This document shows, piece after piece, positions 39,548-47,182 of a stretch of 51,617 nt of DNA; position 1 is the stretch's first letter; each line of letters opens with the position of its first letter. The notes below the pieces were generated by a model that was not told the origin of the DNA, made no database searches, and saw only the letters and a list, made by a program, of their open reading frames with translations. The stretch is from Parcubacteria group bacterium CG1_02_58_44 (GTDB lineage Bacteria; Patescibacteriota; Patescibacteriia; SG8-24). The stretch spans positions 1-51,617 of the forward strand of contig MNWN01000018.1 of the NCBI GenBank assembly GCA_001872545.1, read 5' to 3'. Made by a program: the position numbers and the translations under genes.

Positions 39548-41515
39548 ATGGAAAGTCATTTTTCTCCAGAACGTTTCGGTCTTGATTCCGCTGATCCACA
39601 GAAAGAATCAGCGGAACTGCCGAAATTGGATACCAGTCCGGAAGTGTCCGTCGTTCCAGAAACCGGACCAGAGCGAGAGCTGCGGGAGCATTGGGAACTA
39701 ATAGATAGGCAAATTGATTCCGTCATCGGTTACGTTAGCCTAGTCGAGGATATCGAGGGTGCGGAGCTGCACGGCGAATCTGCCGACGAGGCGCTCGAAC
39801 GGGGCTTTGACAAAATAATGAAAGATCAGGGGTGGCAGCGATTACCGGACGAACTTAGCGCTCTTGAAAAGGAAAATGATGAGTTGCTCGAAGAATTTTG
39901 TGAGGCACCGGAGTCCGAGTCCGAACCTGATCGGACAGAAGAGGACAGTCAACGCCTTAAGGAAGATTTGCTCAATAGGGCCAAGAAGAACGGGGACAAA
40001 ATTAGACGACTGAGAAAGGATCCGAACCTGCTGTTCGCGAACGAGATGGCCGGCCTGAAGAATGACCTGCTGAAGAAACGCAAAGAGGTCGACGGTCTGC
40101 GCGAACAGAAAATTAACGATTGGCCGTTCTGGGAGGACAGTCATCCGGAATTTGGTCCGGACGATGCCGATCCAGACTTCGGGACCTTTGCTGTACGCCT
40201 TAATGTGGGTCCGGGTAAGTTGAGAAAAAGCCTCGGTGTCAGCTTCGGAGGAACGCCGATATTCGTGGTAGGTGCGGCCGATAGACATCAGGAAGGCGTT
40301 GCCGTGCATGAGACAATTCATACGATGATGCACGACCATTACAGGAACGTCACCCTGCTACTGTTGCAGAAATTTGACTTGGCGTTGGCCTCTGTTGAGA
40401 AGCTACATATTAGTGATGCTGAGCGGTTTCGGGAGAAAATTGGCACATTGGAGGATGTTTTCGCCGCCAGCAAAGACGAGCTGGTGGCAAACGTGCCCTA
40501 CCTAGAAAAAAAGCTGCTTGACCCGCTGGTCGAACCGAAGTTCAATGGCAACCTCATGGAGTCCGGTAACGTTTACGGCGAGGACTCTTTTTTCGACGAG
40601 AGCTACTCGACTGCCGCTATCGAGCTTAAGGGCTATATCGGCACTCTTAGGCATCATCGAGATAAGATTCTAGAGGACCTAGAAACCGCCGAAGGTGGGG
40701 AGGTTCTCGAGATAGCGCGCTCTCTGCAGGCACTTGTTGGTCACTGCAGCCGTCTGGAGCGGGAGATCGTTAAGATGCAGCGCGGAATGGAGCGCGGTAT
40801 CGTTGCCGCCGAACTGATGGGGTCCGAGATGCAGGGCCGGATGATGGCCTACTTTATGGTCAGCGATCCTGGCCAGTACAAGAATTCGCTGCGTTTTCTG
40901 GAGCGGCAGCCCGGTGGCGAAGGCGTGCGCGAAAAGGGGCCGCAGATAGACGGGATGGTCGCGTTTCAGAAGACCGGTCTCGTCTTGCCGGAACTTCTTG
41001 AGGCGGTATCCTCGTCGGGTGGTGACGATTGGACAGAACGCATGCGGAACAAATATGCGGCATGGACGCCGGAGCAGCTTCTTGGCAGATGCCTGTTTAC
41101 CGGTGTGGCTAGCGAGAAGATGCCGACCGATAAGTTCGGCGAGCAGCTGCGTCGACAGGTCGATTTCCTATGGGCGATGGACATACTGGTACCACCGGAA
41201 AAACTTGCCGAGGTGAAACGGGAATACTGTCGGAATAAGCTAGACCGCGTTTTGGCTAGAGATGAATGGGTGGATTCTTTCCGTGATTTCTTGTCCGGGG
41301 AACACAATCAAGACATGCGAATTGAGGCAGCCGAGCAAATCAGTCAAGGAATCAGAGAATTCTTAAAAACCGGAGAATACATCAGTATTGGTCCTGCGTA
41401 CTGGAGACTGAGGGGAATGGTCAAAAAAGCAGTGATGCTCGGCCTTGTCGAAGAATTGACGCTATCAGAACAGGAAATGGATCGTCTACCTCCGTATTTT
41501 ATTCATATCGACTGA
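39548..41515 (+). CDS. Putative zinc metalloprotease (HExxH), unknown family
   Basis: The 655-residue soluble protein has a disordered acidic N-terminus (1-45) and coiled-coil segments (about 105-185). Near residue 256 it has VAVHETIHTMMHDHY, a good HExxH zinc-protease motif with another His four residues later. A possible third ligand, Glu, lies in AASKDELVANVPYLEKK about 60 residues on. The C-terminal 300 residues are helical without known motifs. It has no signal peptide, so it would act in the cytoplasm or leave by a non-classical route. The N-terminal style resembles the genes at 37537, 43488 and 48805. The tail module copy D follows. Confidence 0.65.
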   Translation: MESHFSPERFGLDSADPQKESAELPKLDTSPEVSVVPETGPERELREHWELIDRQIDSVIGYVSLVEDIEGAELHGESADEALERGFDKIMKDQGWQRLPDELSALEKENDELLEEFCEAPESESEPDRTEEDSQRLKEDLLNRAKKNGDKIRRLRKDPNLLFANEMAGLKNDLLKKRKEVDGLREQKINDWPFWEDSHPEFGPDDADPDFGTFAVRLNVGPGKLRKSLGVSFGGTPIFVVGAADRHQEGVAVHETIHTMMHDHYRNVTLLLLQKFDLALASVEKLHISDAERFREKIGTLEDVFAASKDELVANVPYLEKKLLDPLVEPKFNGNLMESGNVYGEDSFFDESYSTAAIELKGYIGTLRHHRDKILEDLETAEGGEVLEIARSLQALVGHCSRLEREIVKMQRGMERGIVAAELMGSEMQGRMMAYFMVSDPGQYKNSLRFLERQPGGEGVREKGPQIDGMVAFQKTGLVLPELLEAVSSSGGDDWTERMRNKYAAWTPEQLLGRCLFTGVASEKMPTDKFGEQLRRQVDFLWAMDILVPPEKLAEVKREYCRNKLDRVLARDEWVDSFRDFLSGEHNQDMRIEAAEQISQGIREFLKTGEYISIGPAYWRLRGMVKKAVMLGLVEELTLSEQEMDRLPPYFIHID

Positions 41516-41521
41516 ATTGCT

Positions 41522-41585
41522 GGTTACGAACGCGTCCAAGATGGGCATTCAACAAAAACAGGCCTCTCCGAGGCCTGTTTTTGTC
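41522..41585 (+). repeat. Repeated 3' tail module, copy D
   Basis: ACGAACGCGTCCAAGATGGG is followed by CAACAAAAACAGGCCTC-tcc-GAGGCCTGTTTTTG, a perfect terminator with flanking A and T runs. Confidence 0.85.
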
Positions 41586-41627
41586 GACAGCCTAGATAAG
41601 CATGGGACTTTTGGGCGGGTAGCATAG

Positions 41628-41657
41628 TTGGTCAGCGACATGATCGACAGCTATACT
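41628..41657 (+). promoter_or_regulatory. Promoter of the beta-helix gene
   Basis: TTGGTC (41628-41633) and TATACT (41652-41657) are separated by 18 bp. The leader of about 110 nt contains the hairpin CTCCTT-gga-AAGGAG. Confidence 0.5.
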
Positions 41658-41775
41658 AATAAATAGCCAGCTCGCCTTCGTGACTCCTTGGAAAGGAGGG
41701 ATTTTAGAACCAAGTAAACCCACCGTTCATCGTGTTATTTTTATCATGCGGTCCGCTGTCCATAATCCTACATCC

Positions 41776-43443
41776 ATGAAAAAAACTGTAATCTTACTAT
41801 CCTTGCTTTTAATGGTTTTGGCCGTTACTCCCAGTTTGGCGGCGACATCGATCGCCGAAAGGGTCAGGGGAAAGATCGTCTTGCAGGTTGAAAGCCATGG
41901 GGAGGCTCATTATGTCTCTCCGGACAATCTTCGGAGATACTATTTGGGCCGACCTCAGGATGCTTTTGACATAATGCGGACCATGGGATTGGGAATAACC
42001 GACGCCAATCTGGCCAGAATTCCCAAGGACACCGACAGCTGGACCGGAGAAACCCCTTTCATAAATCTCATAAGGGGCAAGATTTTGCTTCAGGTCGAGC
42101 AGCATGGCGAGGCTTGGTACGTCTATCCGGACAACGGCAAGAGATACTTTTTGGGACGTCCCAGCGACGCCTTTAACATCATGAGCAGTTTGGGGCTCGG
42201 TATCTCGACCAGAGATCTTTCGACTATTGCCGTGGGGACGATGGCTGCAAGTGAGACAGAAGAGACAAATGGGAACGGTCAACCGGTACCAGCTGACGAA
42301 GAAGATGCGTCGGGTGACGTCGGCAGCGGCGATACAATTGTCAACACAAACACTGAAGATCCAAATTCTGTTGTCGTAAGCAGCGTTTCCGCCCTGATGA
42401 CTGCCATCGAAAACGCCAACAACGGCAGCAAGAAGACGATTCTGATTGAAGACGGAACCTACACGCTAGGCAATATGCTCTGGGTTTCGGCGGACGGGGT
42501 TACGGTGAGAGGCCGTTCGGGAAACCGCGAGGCGGTTATCCTGCAGGGCGACGGGATGACCGGCAGCGTTTCGCACATCTTTAATGTCGCCGGAGACGAT
42601 TTTACCGTCCGTGATCTGACCCTAAGGAGGGTTGCCAATCATGCAATCCAACTGCAGGTAAACGTCGACGGTTTTACCGTCGATAATGCCCACTTCTTGG
42701 ACACGGGCGAGCAGATGCTGAAGGTCGCCTATGATGCAGGGAACATGTCGGCAAGTTCCGATGGCGGCTTGGTCGAGAACAGTCTGTTCGAATATAGCGC
42801 CGGGCGCGGGCCGCAGTACTATATCGGTGGGGTCGACGCGCACAACGCCAAGAATTGGATTGTCCGTGACAACGTCTTCAAGAACATCAAGAGTCCTAGC
42901 GACGACATCGCCGAGTTTGCCATCCATTTTTGGTCTGAGTCGGCGAATACCCTAGTCGAAAGAAACACGATCGTGAACTGCGACCGGGGAATCGGCTTTG
43001 GTCTCGGCGATCGCGGTCATGTCGGCGGGACCATCCGCAACAACATGATCTACCATGACGGCTCGGAGGGATTCGCCGACGTTCAGATCGGACTTGAGGA
43101 CGCCAGAAATTCGCAGGTCTACAACAATACTATTTTCATGGCCAACAGCTATCAGAATGCCATCGAGTATCGCTTCGAAAGCACGACGGGGGTGCAGATC
43201 TACAACAACTTGACCAACCGGGCCATCACTGCCCGTGACGGAGCCTCAGGAACAGTCGCGAGCAACATCACCAATGCCCAGGCCGGTTGGTTCGTCTCCC
43301 CGTCGTCGGGAAATCTCCACTTGAGCAGCTCCGTCTCTTCGGTCGTAGATCAGGGGCGAAACATCTCCGGATTAACCAACGATTTCGACGGTGAGTTACG
43401 GCCGAGGGGGAGTGGAATAGATGTCGGTGCAGACGAGCTTTAG
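41776..43443 (+). CDS. Exported right-handed beta-helix protein with N-terminal surface repeats
   Basis: The 555-residue product has a signal peptide (MKKTVILLSLLLMVLAVTPSLAA). Two copies of a 55-residue domain follow (GKIVLQVESHGEAHYVSPDN..YYLGRPQDAFDIMRTMGLGI and GKILLQVEQHGEAWYVYPDN..YFLGRPSDAFNIMSSLGLGI), a module of Parcubacteria exported proteins. After a linker comes a pectate-lyase-like beta-helix with repeated 'V.N..F......IV.N.I' turns (FTVRDLTLRRVANHAIQLQ, WIVRDNVFKNI, TLVERNTIVNCDRGIGFG, SQVYNNTIFMAN). The end DFDGELRPRGSGIDVGADEL is common in choice-of-anchor polysaccharide-binding proteins. A sugar-chain lyase or binder at the cell surface is likely. I chose ATG 41776 because of the signal peptide. 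Confidence 0.85.
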   Translation: MKKTVILLSLLLMVLAVTPSLAATSIAERVRGKIVLQVESHGEAHYVSPDNLRRYYLGRPQDAFDIMRTMGLGITDANLARIPKDTDSWTGETPFINLIRGKILLQVEQHGEAWYVYPDNGKRYFLGRPSDAFNIMSSLGLGISTRDLSTIAVGTMAASETEETNGNGQPVPADEEDASGDVGSGDTIVNTNTEDPNSVVVSSVSALMTAIENANNGSKKTILIEDGTYTLGNMLWVSADGVTVRGRSGNREAVILQGDGMTGSVSHIFNVAGDDFTVRDLTLRRVANHAIQLQVNVDGFTVDNAHFLDTGEQMLKVAYDAGNMSASSDGGLVENSLFEYSAGRGPQYYIGGVDAHNAKNWIVRDNVFKNIKSPSDDIAEFAIHFWSESANTLVERNTIVNCDRGIGFGLGDRGHVGGTIRNNMIYHDGSEGFADVQIGLEDARNSQVYNNTIFMANSYQNAIEYRFESTTGVQIYNNLTNRAITARDGASGTVASNITNAQAGWFVSPSSGNLHLSSSVSSVVDQGRNISGLTNDFDGELRPRGSGIDVGADEL

Positions 43444-43487
43444 GATAAGCTATTACCTAGTCCGTTATTTACTAATCAGTTCGGTCC

Positions 43488-43919
43488 ATGGAATCAAGAA
43501 AATCGGAGTCACATCAAGAAACAGGTCTGGAAGCAGGTAAGGCGGCAGGACCCGTAGTCGCACATGAACAGCTGACTCCCGAACAGGAGGAACAGGCTAG
43601 GTTTTGGTTGGAAAAGATCAGAGAAGGTCAGCTCGTGGAAAAAAGTCTTGAACCAGCGGAGAAAGAAAAGATTGCTTCGGAAATCGAAGTGTTTTTTGAG
43701 ACATGGTTGGTGCCGGAGAAGCTCGGGCCGCTTCTTGCTTTAGAGACACAAGCAGAAGCGTTGGCGAGTCCTCTTAGGGCGGAAGCAAAAGAGGATTTAG
43801 CGGGTATTTTGAGAAGAATTATTCTTTTGGGTAAACTAAAAGAATTTATGGAAAATTACATGACCCTATCAAAGGCTGTAGGCATCATCAACGGCGGTGT
43901 GGTCGATCATGTCAGATGA
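43488..43919 (+). CDS. Unknown acidic helical protein with LTPEQ motif
   Basis: The 143-residue protein is rich in Glu and Lys and mostly helical. A disordered start (MESRKSESHQETG) is followed by EQLTPEQEEQARFWLEKIRE, a motif shared in style with the genes at 37537 (MTPEQRRMSEER) and 48805 (LTPEQIQYFKHL). No membrane segment or signal peptide is seen. The function is unknown. A perfect terminator hairpin overlaps the stop codon. Confidence 0.6.
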   Translation: MESRKSESHQETGLEAGKAAGPVVAHEQLTPEQEEQARFWLEKIREGQLVEKSLEPAEKEKIASEIEVFFETWLVPEKLGPLLALETQAEALASPLRAEAKEDLAGILRRIILLGKLKEFMENYMTLSKAVGIINGGVVDHVR

Positions 43920-43941
43920 CTTAATAAGTCATCTGACCCTT
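43911..43941 (+). terminator. Terminator overlapping the stop codon
   Basis: GTCAGATGACT-taata-AGTCATCTGAC is a perfect 11-bp stem followed by CCTTTT. The stop codon lies in the left arm, so a ribosome at the end of the gene could open the hairpin. Confidence 0.65.
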
Positions 43942-43991
43942 TTAGAATTTCTGAACGCCCCCCCTCAATTGTTCACGCAGGTCTGGTGTCA

Positions 43992-44432
43992 ATGTCTATG
44001 CTGATCGTCAGGAAAGCCGGTGCCGTGGTGCTGTCCAAGAGTGATCCGTCATTGGTCGCGCTGATTTTTCGTGCGGGACACGGCGATTGGTCGTTTCCCA
44101 AGGGGCACGTCGAAGAGGGCGAGACTTCCGTCCGGGCTATGGCCAGGGAGGTCGCCGAGGAGACCGGGCTGTCTGTCCATTCGGTCGGTGTTCCGCTTCC
44201 GGCCATGGAATACGATCATCCGAGCGGCAGTCACGTGATCCTCGACATGTTTCTTGCGCAGTCCGAGGACGATACGGCACTCAGAACCGAGTTCAATGGC
44301 GATCGAGTCGTCTGGGTCGATTATGCAGAGGTCGCGGACAGACTCAGCCATGAGAATGTCAGACAATACTACTCAGGTGTCCAAGCGAGGATCAAGACGA
44401 CCATCGACGGTCTTCGAGTCGTGGAGCCGTAG
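43992..44432 (+). CDS. NUDIX hydrolase
   Basis: The 146-residue protein has the full Nudix box in GHVEEGETSVRAMAREVAEE followed by TGL, i.e. G-x5-E-x7-R-E-x2-E-E-x-G. It hydrolyses a nucleoside diphosphate linked to another group. The FPKGHVEEGE start resembles Ap4A-hydrolase-like or MutT-like members, but the substrate cannot be assigned. The frame is open from a GTG at 43986; ATG 43992 or 43998 is more likely. Confidence 0.9.
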   Translation: MSMLIVRKAGAVVLSKSDPSLVALIFRAGHGDWSFPKGHVEEGETSVRAMAREVAEETGLSVHSVGVPLPAMEYDHPSGSHVILDMFLAQSEDDTALRTEFNGDRVVWVDYAEVADRLSHENVRQYYSGVQARIKTTIDGLRVVEP

Positions 44433-44494
44433 GTAAGATATTGCTGTCGTTCACCGCTGTTTATTTTTTGTCGTCTCCTTCGTCAAATAAAAAC

Positions 44495-44731
44495 GCGGGA
44501 CCACCAAGGGGTGATCCCGCTGAGTTCTGCTTGAGTGCGGCCGGACTGGCGGTCAGATGGTGCTATCGACCGTAGTTCGGCGCACACTCAGGTCCGCGGC
44601 GTTCGCACTGTCGTTGCGCTCCGTGCATTGACAGCTACGAAAAAAGAACCAAAAGTTTCCTGACTTCCATGGAGTTTTCTCCTTTCCTGGAAGGTCTTCA
44701 CGATGATAACAACTGAGGTTAGAGCTGACAA
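44495..44731 (-). ncRNA. Candidate structured small RNA unit with an 11-codon ORF
   Basis: A promoter reads leftward (TTGTCA 44731-44726, 17 bp, TATCAT 44708-44703). The start is near 44696. A terminator closes the unit (GCGGGATCACC/GGTGGTCCCGC with one mismatch, then GTTTTTATTT, 44520-44486). The transcript of about 200 nt has a Shine-Dalgarno AAAGGAG inside a GGAG-aaaa-CUCC hairpin, then ATG 44670 and an 11-codon frame (MEVRKLLVLFS). The rest forms stems such as CTGTC/GACAG, CGGTC/GACCG and GAGTG/CACTC. No gene follows on this strand before the terminator, so it is not an attenuator of a visible gene. I do not recognise the class. Confidence 0.4.
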
Positions 44732-44851
44732 GTCAACAGTATCCACTAATTGTGGATATTCTGAAATCACTTTCGAAGCATCTCATCATGAGGTTGTCCG
44801 CAGTCATGACTAGGCATGGCTTGTGGGAACTGAGCTTGTCATAATCCAGGT

Positions 44852-45537
44852 ATGTGTTTTTCCGCGACAGCCAGCTTCGTCGCCGCCGCCGGCTTGAGTG
44901 CCATGGGCGTGGTGACCCTGCGCGAGGCCAAATCGATAGACCGGATTCCGCTCGCGGCCATGCCGCTGCTTTTCGGCGCCCAGCAGGCCGTGGAGGGAAT
45001 CGTCTGGGTTTCGTCCGGCGTCCCTTGGCTGCACTCGTCGGCCGCCTTCGTCTACGTGATGTTCTCGCACGTGCTGTGGCCGTTCTACGTTCCGTTGGCG
45101 GTCGGTGCGCTCGAGCCGCCCGGCCGCAGGAGGACAGCCCTCAGGATATTCCTGCTGATCGGGTCGCTCTCAGTCTCTGGCTCCTGACCTACGTTTTGCG
45201 CGGACCTGTTACAGCGTCCTGCGCGACAGGCAGCATCATTTACCGTATGGTTCTGCCGCCCATTCCGTACGGTCTGGCCGTCTACGTGCTCGTGACCTGC
45301 TGTTTCTGCCTGATTTCCAGTCATAAGTTCATCCGCGTCCTCGGTCTGGCGCTCGTTGGTGCGCTGGCGATCTCGCTTTGGTCCTACCTGACGGCGTTCT
45401 ATTCGGTCTGGTGTTTCTTCTCGGCTCTCTTGAGCGCCGTCATCTACGTGCATTTGAGGCACGGGAAAGAGCTGTCTCGACTGGTCAGGAAGTACGAGAA
45501 TACGGCCCGCAGACGTTTTCGCAGCGGCGGACGGTGA
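44852..45537 (+). pseudogene. DUF6629-like membrane protein with a frameshift
   Basis: The first frame starts with the diagnostic MCFSATASFVAAAGLSAMG and covers about half of a multi-helix membrane protein (PLLFGAQQAVEGIVWVS). It stops at 45187. The second frame takes over near 45165-45180 (SLWLLTYVLRGPV) and continues with IPYGLAVYVLVTCCFCLISSHKF and three further helices to 45537. Joining them gives about 227 residues, the normal length of the family, so one base has been lost or gained, or misread. The function of DUF6629 is unknown. A CATAAT at 44840 would start RNA at the ATG itself. Confidence 0.65.
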
Positions 45538-45556
45538 CTGATCGAGAGGATCCAAT

Positions 45557-45754
45557 ATGAAAGACGGAACAAGGCGAGCGGACATTTTTCCGGGACAGGC
45601 GGTGGCGATCACCCTAAAGAAGGATCAGGGCACGAGCGTCCTGACGCAGGGGTTCGTTCGGGACATCCTGACCGGTTCGGCTGTCCATCCGCGCGGCATC
45701 AAGGTCAGGCTGACCACCGGCGAGGTCGGACGGGTGCAGGTGATCGTCGAGTAG
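45557..45754 (+). CDS. ywbE: YwbE family protein
   Basis: The 65-residue basic protein follows the YwbE (DUF2196) pattern along its length: R-x-DIFPGQAVAITLKKDQGT, LTQGFVRDILT, HPRGIKVRLTTGEVGRVQ. It is predicted to be a small beta-barrel of the KOW or SH3 type and may bind RNA. The role is not established. It starts 20 bp after the frameshifted membrane gene and may share its transcript. Confidence 0.9.
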   Translation: MKDGTRRADIFPGQAVAITLKKDQGTSVLTQGFVRDILTGSAVHPRGIKVRLTTGEVGRVQVIVE

Positions 45755-45818
45755 GCTTTCTTTTGGGTTAAGGTTCCTGATTGAGAAAAGCCGATCCAAG
45801 GTGCAGTGAGGTCGATTT

Positions 45819-45827
45819 TGATATACT
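45819..45827 (+). promoter_or_regulatory. Extended -10 of the antiporter gene
   Basis: TGA-TATACT lies 45 bp before the ATG at 45872; the start is near 45834. No -35 is clear. Confidence 0.5.
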
Positions 45828-45871
45828 TCTTTTCGACAATTAAGAATTAGCTTTCGTCCTAGCCGATTATT

Positions 45872-47077
45872 ATGAACCTATTTCTGTTCGTCGCCGGTAC
45901 CCTTCTGCTGACGTTGCTTTTCGGGAAGGCACTGGAGAGGTTTCGCGTGCCGTGGATATTTGCTGCGCTGCTGATCGGCGCGGGCATCGCCGTTTTCGGA
46001 CATCCGTTCGACGGCATCATCTCGTCCGAAACCTTCCGGTCGTTCGCGGAGATAGGCATGTACCTGCTGCTGTTTCTGGTCGGTCTTGAGCTCGACCTGG
46101 ACAAGTTGCGTCAGCGCGGGAAGTTCATAGTCACGTCGGCCCTGATAATAATTCCGGCGGAGGCGGTCTTCGGTACGCTGCTGATCCATTTCATTTTCGG
46201 TACGTCCTGGCTGATCGCCGCGGTCGTCGCCCTGTCGTTCGCGACCGTCGGCGAGGCGATTCTCATCCCCATTCTCCAGGAGTTCGGCATCGTCAACACC
46301 ACTTTAGGACAGTCGATTCTCGGCATCGGTACGGTCGATGACGTCATCGAGCTGCTGATGCTGCTGGCCGTGATCTTTCTCATCGGCCGGCACGATCCGT
46401 GGGCGTTCGGGACGGTCTTTGTCTTTTTGGCCTTTCTGGTCGTCCTGACCGCCGGCCTGCGCTGGCTGAAGTCGACCGTAAAGAAGTTCAGGTTCGGCGG
46501 CACCGAGACGCTGCTTGTCTTCGTCCTGGCCATCTTCTTCCTCTTCGTCGGCATTGGGTCGTATGCGAGCGCCGGTCCGATCGCGGCGATATTGGCTGGC
46601 ATCATCCTGCGGCTGTTCGTGCCAGCCGAACGGATGGCACTGCTCGAATCCGAGATCAAGGGGCTGACCTACGGACTGTTCGTGCCGATCTTTTTCCTCT
46701 CCGTTGGGGCCGAACTTGATTTCGGATATCTGATCGTCCATCCGTTCGTCGTGCTGCTGATCGTGGCCGTCTCCAACTGCGTCAAGATTCTTGCGAGTTA
46801 TGCAGTCGGTCGTAAGCAGCTCGGAACCAAAGGCTCCATCCTGCTCGGTATCGGCCTTTCCGTGCGGTTCAGCACCAGCATCGTGATCATGACTCTCTTG
46901 TTTAGTAATGGACTGATCGGCCCCGAGCTGTTTTCGGCCGTCATCGCCTCCAGCATCGTCTTCAAGTTCGTGATACCGGTTTTGTTTTCGCGGCTGCTGG
47001 TCCGGTGGGGGTTCGCGCAGGCCAAGCCGGGTGTTGGGTCCAAGGCTTCGGGCATCAGCTCAGAGCTAGCCGGATAA
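45872..47077 (+). CDS. Cation/proton antiporter, CPA2 (KefB-like) family
   Basis: The 401-residue protein has about twelve to thirteen membrane helices. Typical CPA2 motifs are FRVPWIFAALLIGAGIAVFG, 'EIGMYLLLFLVGLELDLDKLR' (in part) and ATVGEAILIPILQEFG. IGTVDDVIELLMLL holds the ion-binding acidic pair (here VDD). It exchanges Na+ or K+ for protons. There is no C-terminal RCK/TrkA-N domain, so it is a short version without nucleotide control. It stands alone with its own promoter. Confidence 0.9.
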   Translation: MNLFLFVAGTLLLTLLFGKALERFRVPWIFAALLIGAGIAVFGHPFDGIISSETFRSFAEIGMYLLLFLVGLELDLDKLRQRGKFIVTSALIIIPAEAVFGTLLIHFIFGTSWLIAAVVALSFATVGEAILIPILQEFGIVNTTLGQSILGIGTVDDVIELLMLLAVIFLIGRHDPWAFGTVFVFLAFLVVLTAGLRWLKSTVKKFRFGGTETLLVFVLAIFFLFVGIGSYASAGPIAAILAGIILRLFVPAERMALLESEIKGLTYGLFVPIFFLSVGAELDFGYLIVHPFVVLLIVAVSNCVKILASYAVGRKQLGTKGSILLGIGLSVRFSTSIVIMTLLFSNGLIGPELFSAVIASSIVFKFVIPVLFSRLLVRWGFAQAKPGVGSKASGISSELAG

Positions 47078-47144
47078 GGACTAAATTGGCCGTCGTGACA
47101 GGACAGCCATTTTTTACTCCAGATCTACCTTGAGGGGCTGCCCA

Positions 47145-47173
47145 TTGCCAGAACGCCCCGAATCTGGTACCTT
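47145..47173 (+). promoter_or_regulatory. Promoter giving a nearly leaderless ABC-F mRNA
   Basis: TTGCCA (47145-47150) and TACCTT (47168-47173), with TGG before it, are separated by 17 bp. The start near 47180 lies about three bases before the ATG at 47183. Confidence 0.55.
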
Positions 47174-47182
47174 CTTCGCCAT

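Noticed and set aside
34127-41585. Tail modules as integron attC sites
   Set aside because: The GCAGCTAACAA part recalls an attC core, but there is no matching GTTRRRY at the other end, no long imperfect stem of attC type and no integrase in the window.
33456-44432. Attachment-site duplication of the tRNA-Gln 3' end
   Set aside because: I looked for a second TTCGAATCCTAGTCCCGC in the window and did not see one.
44588-44770. A 60-codon minus-strand frame
   Set aside because: It starts upstream of the predicted promoter start and ignores the Shine-Dalgarno at 44679-44687, which serves a different frame.
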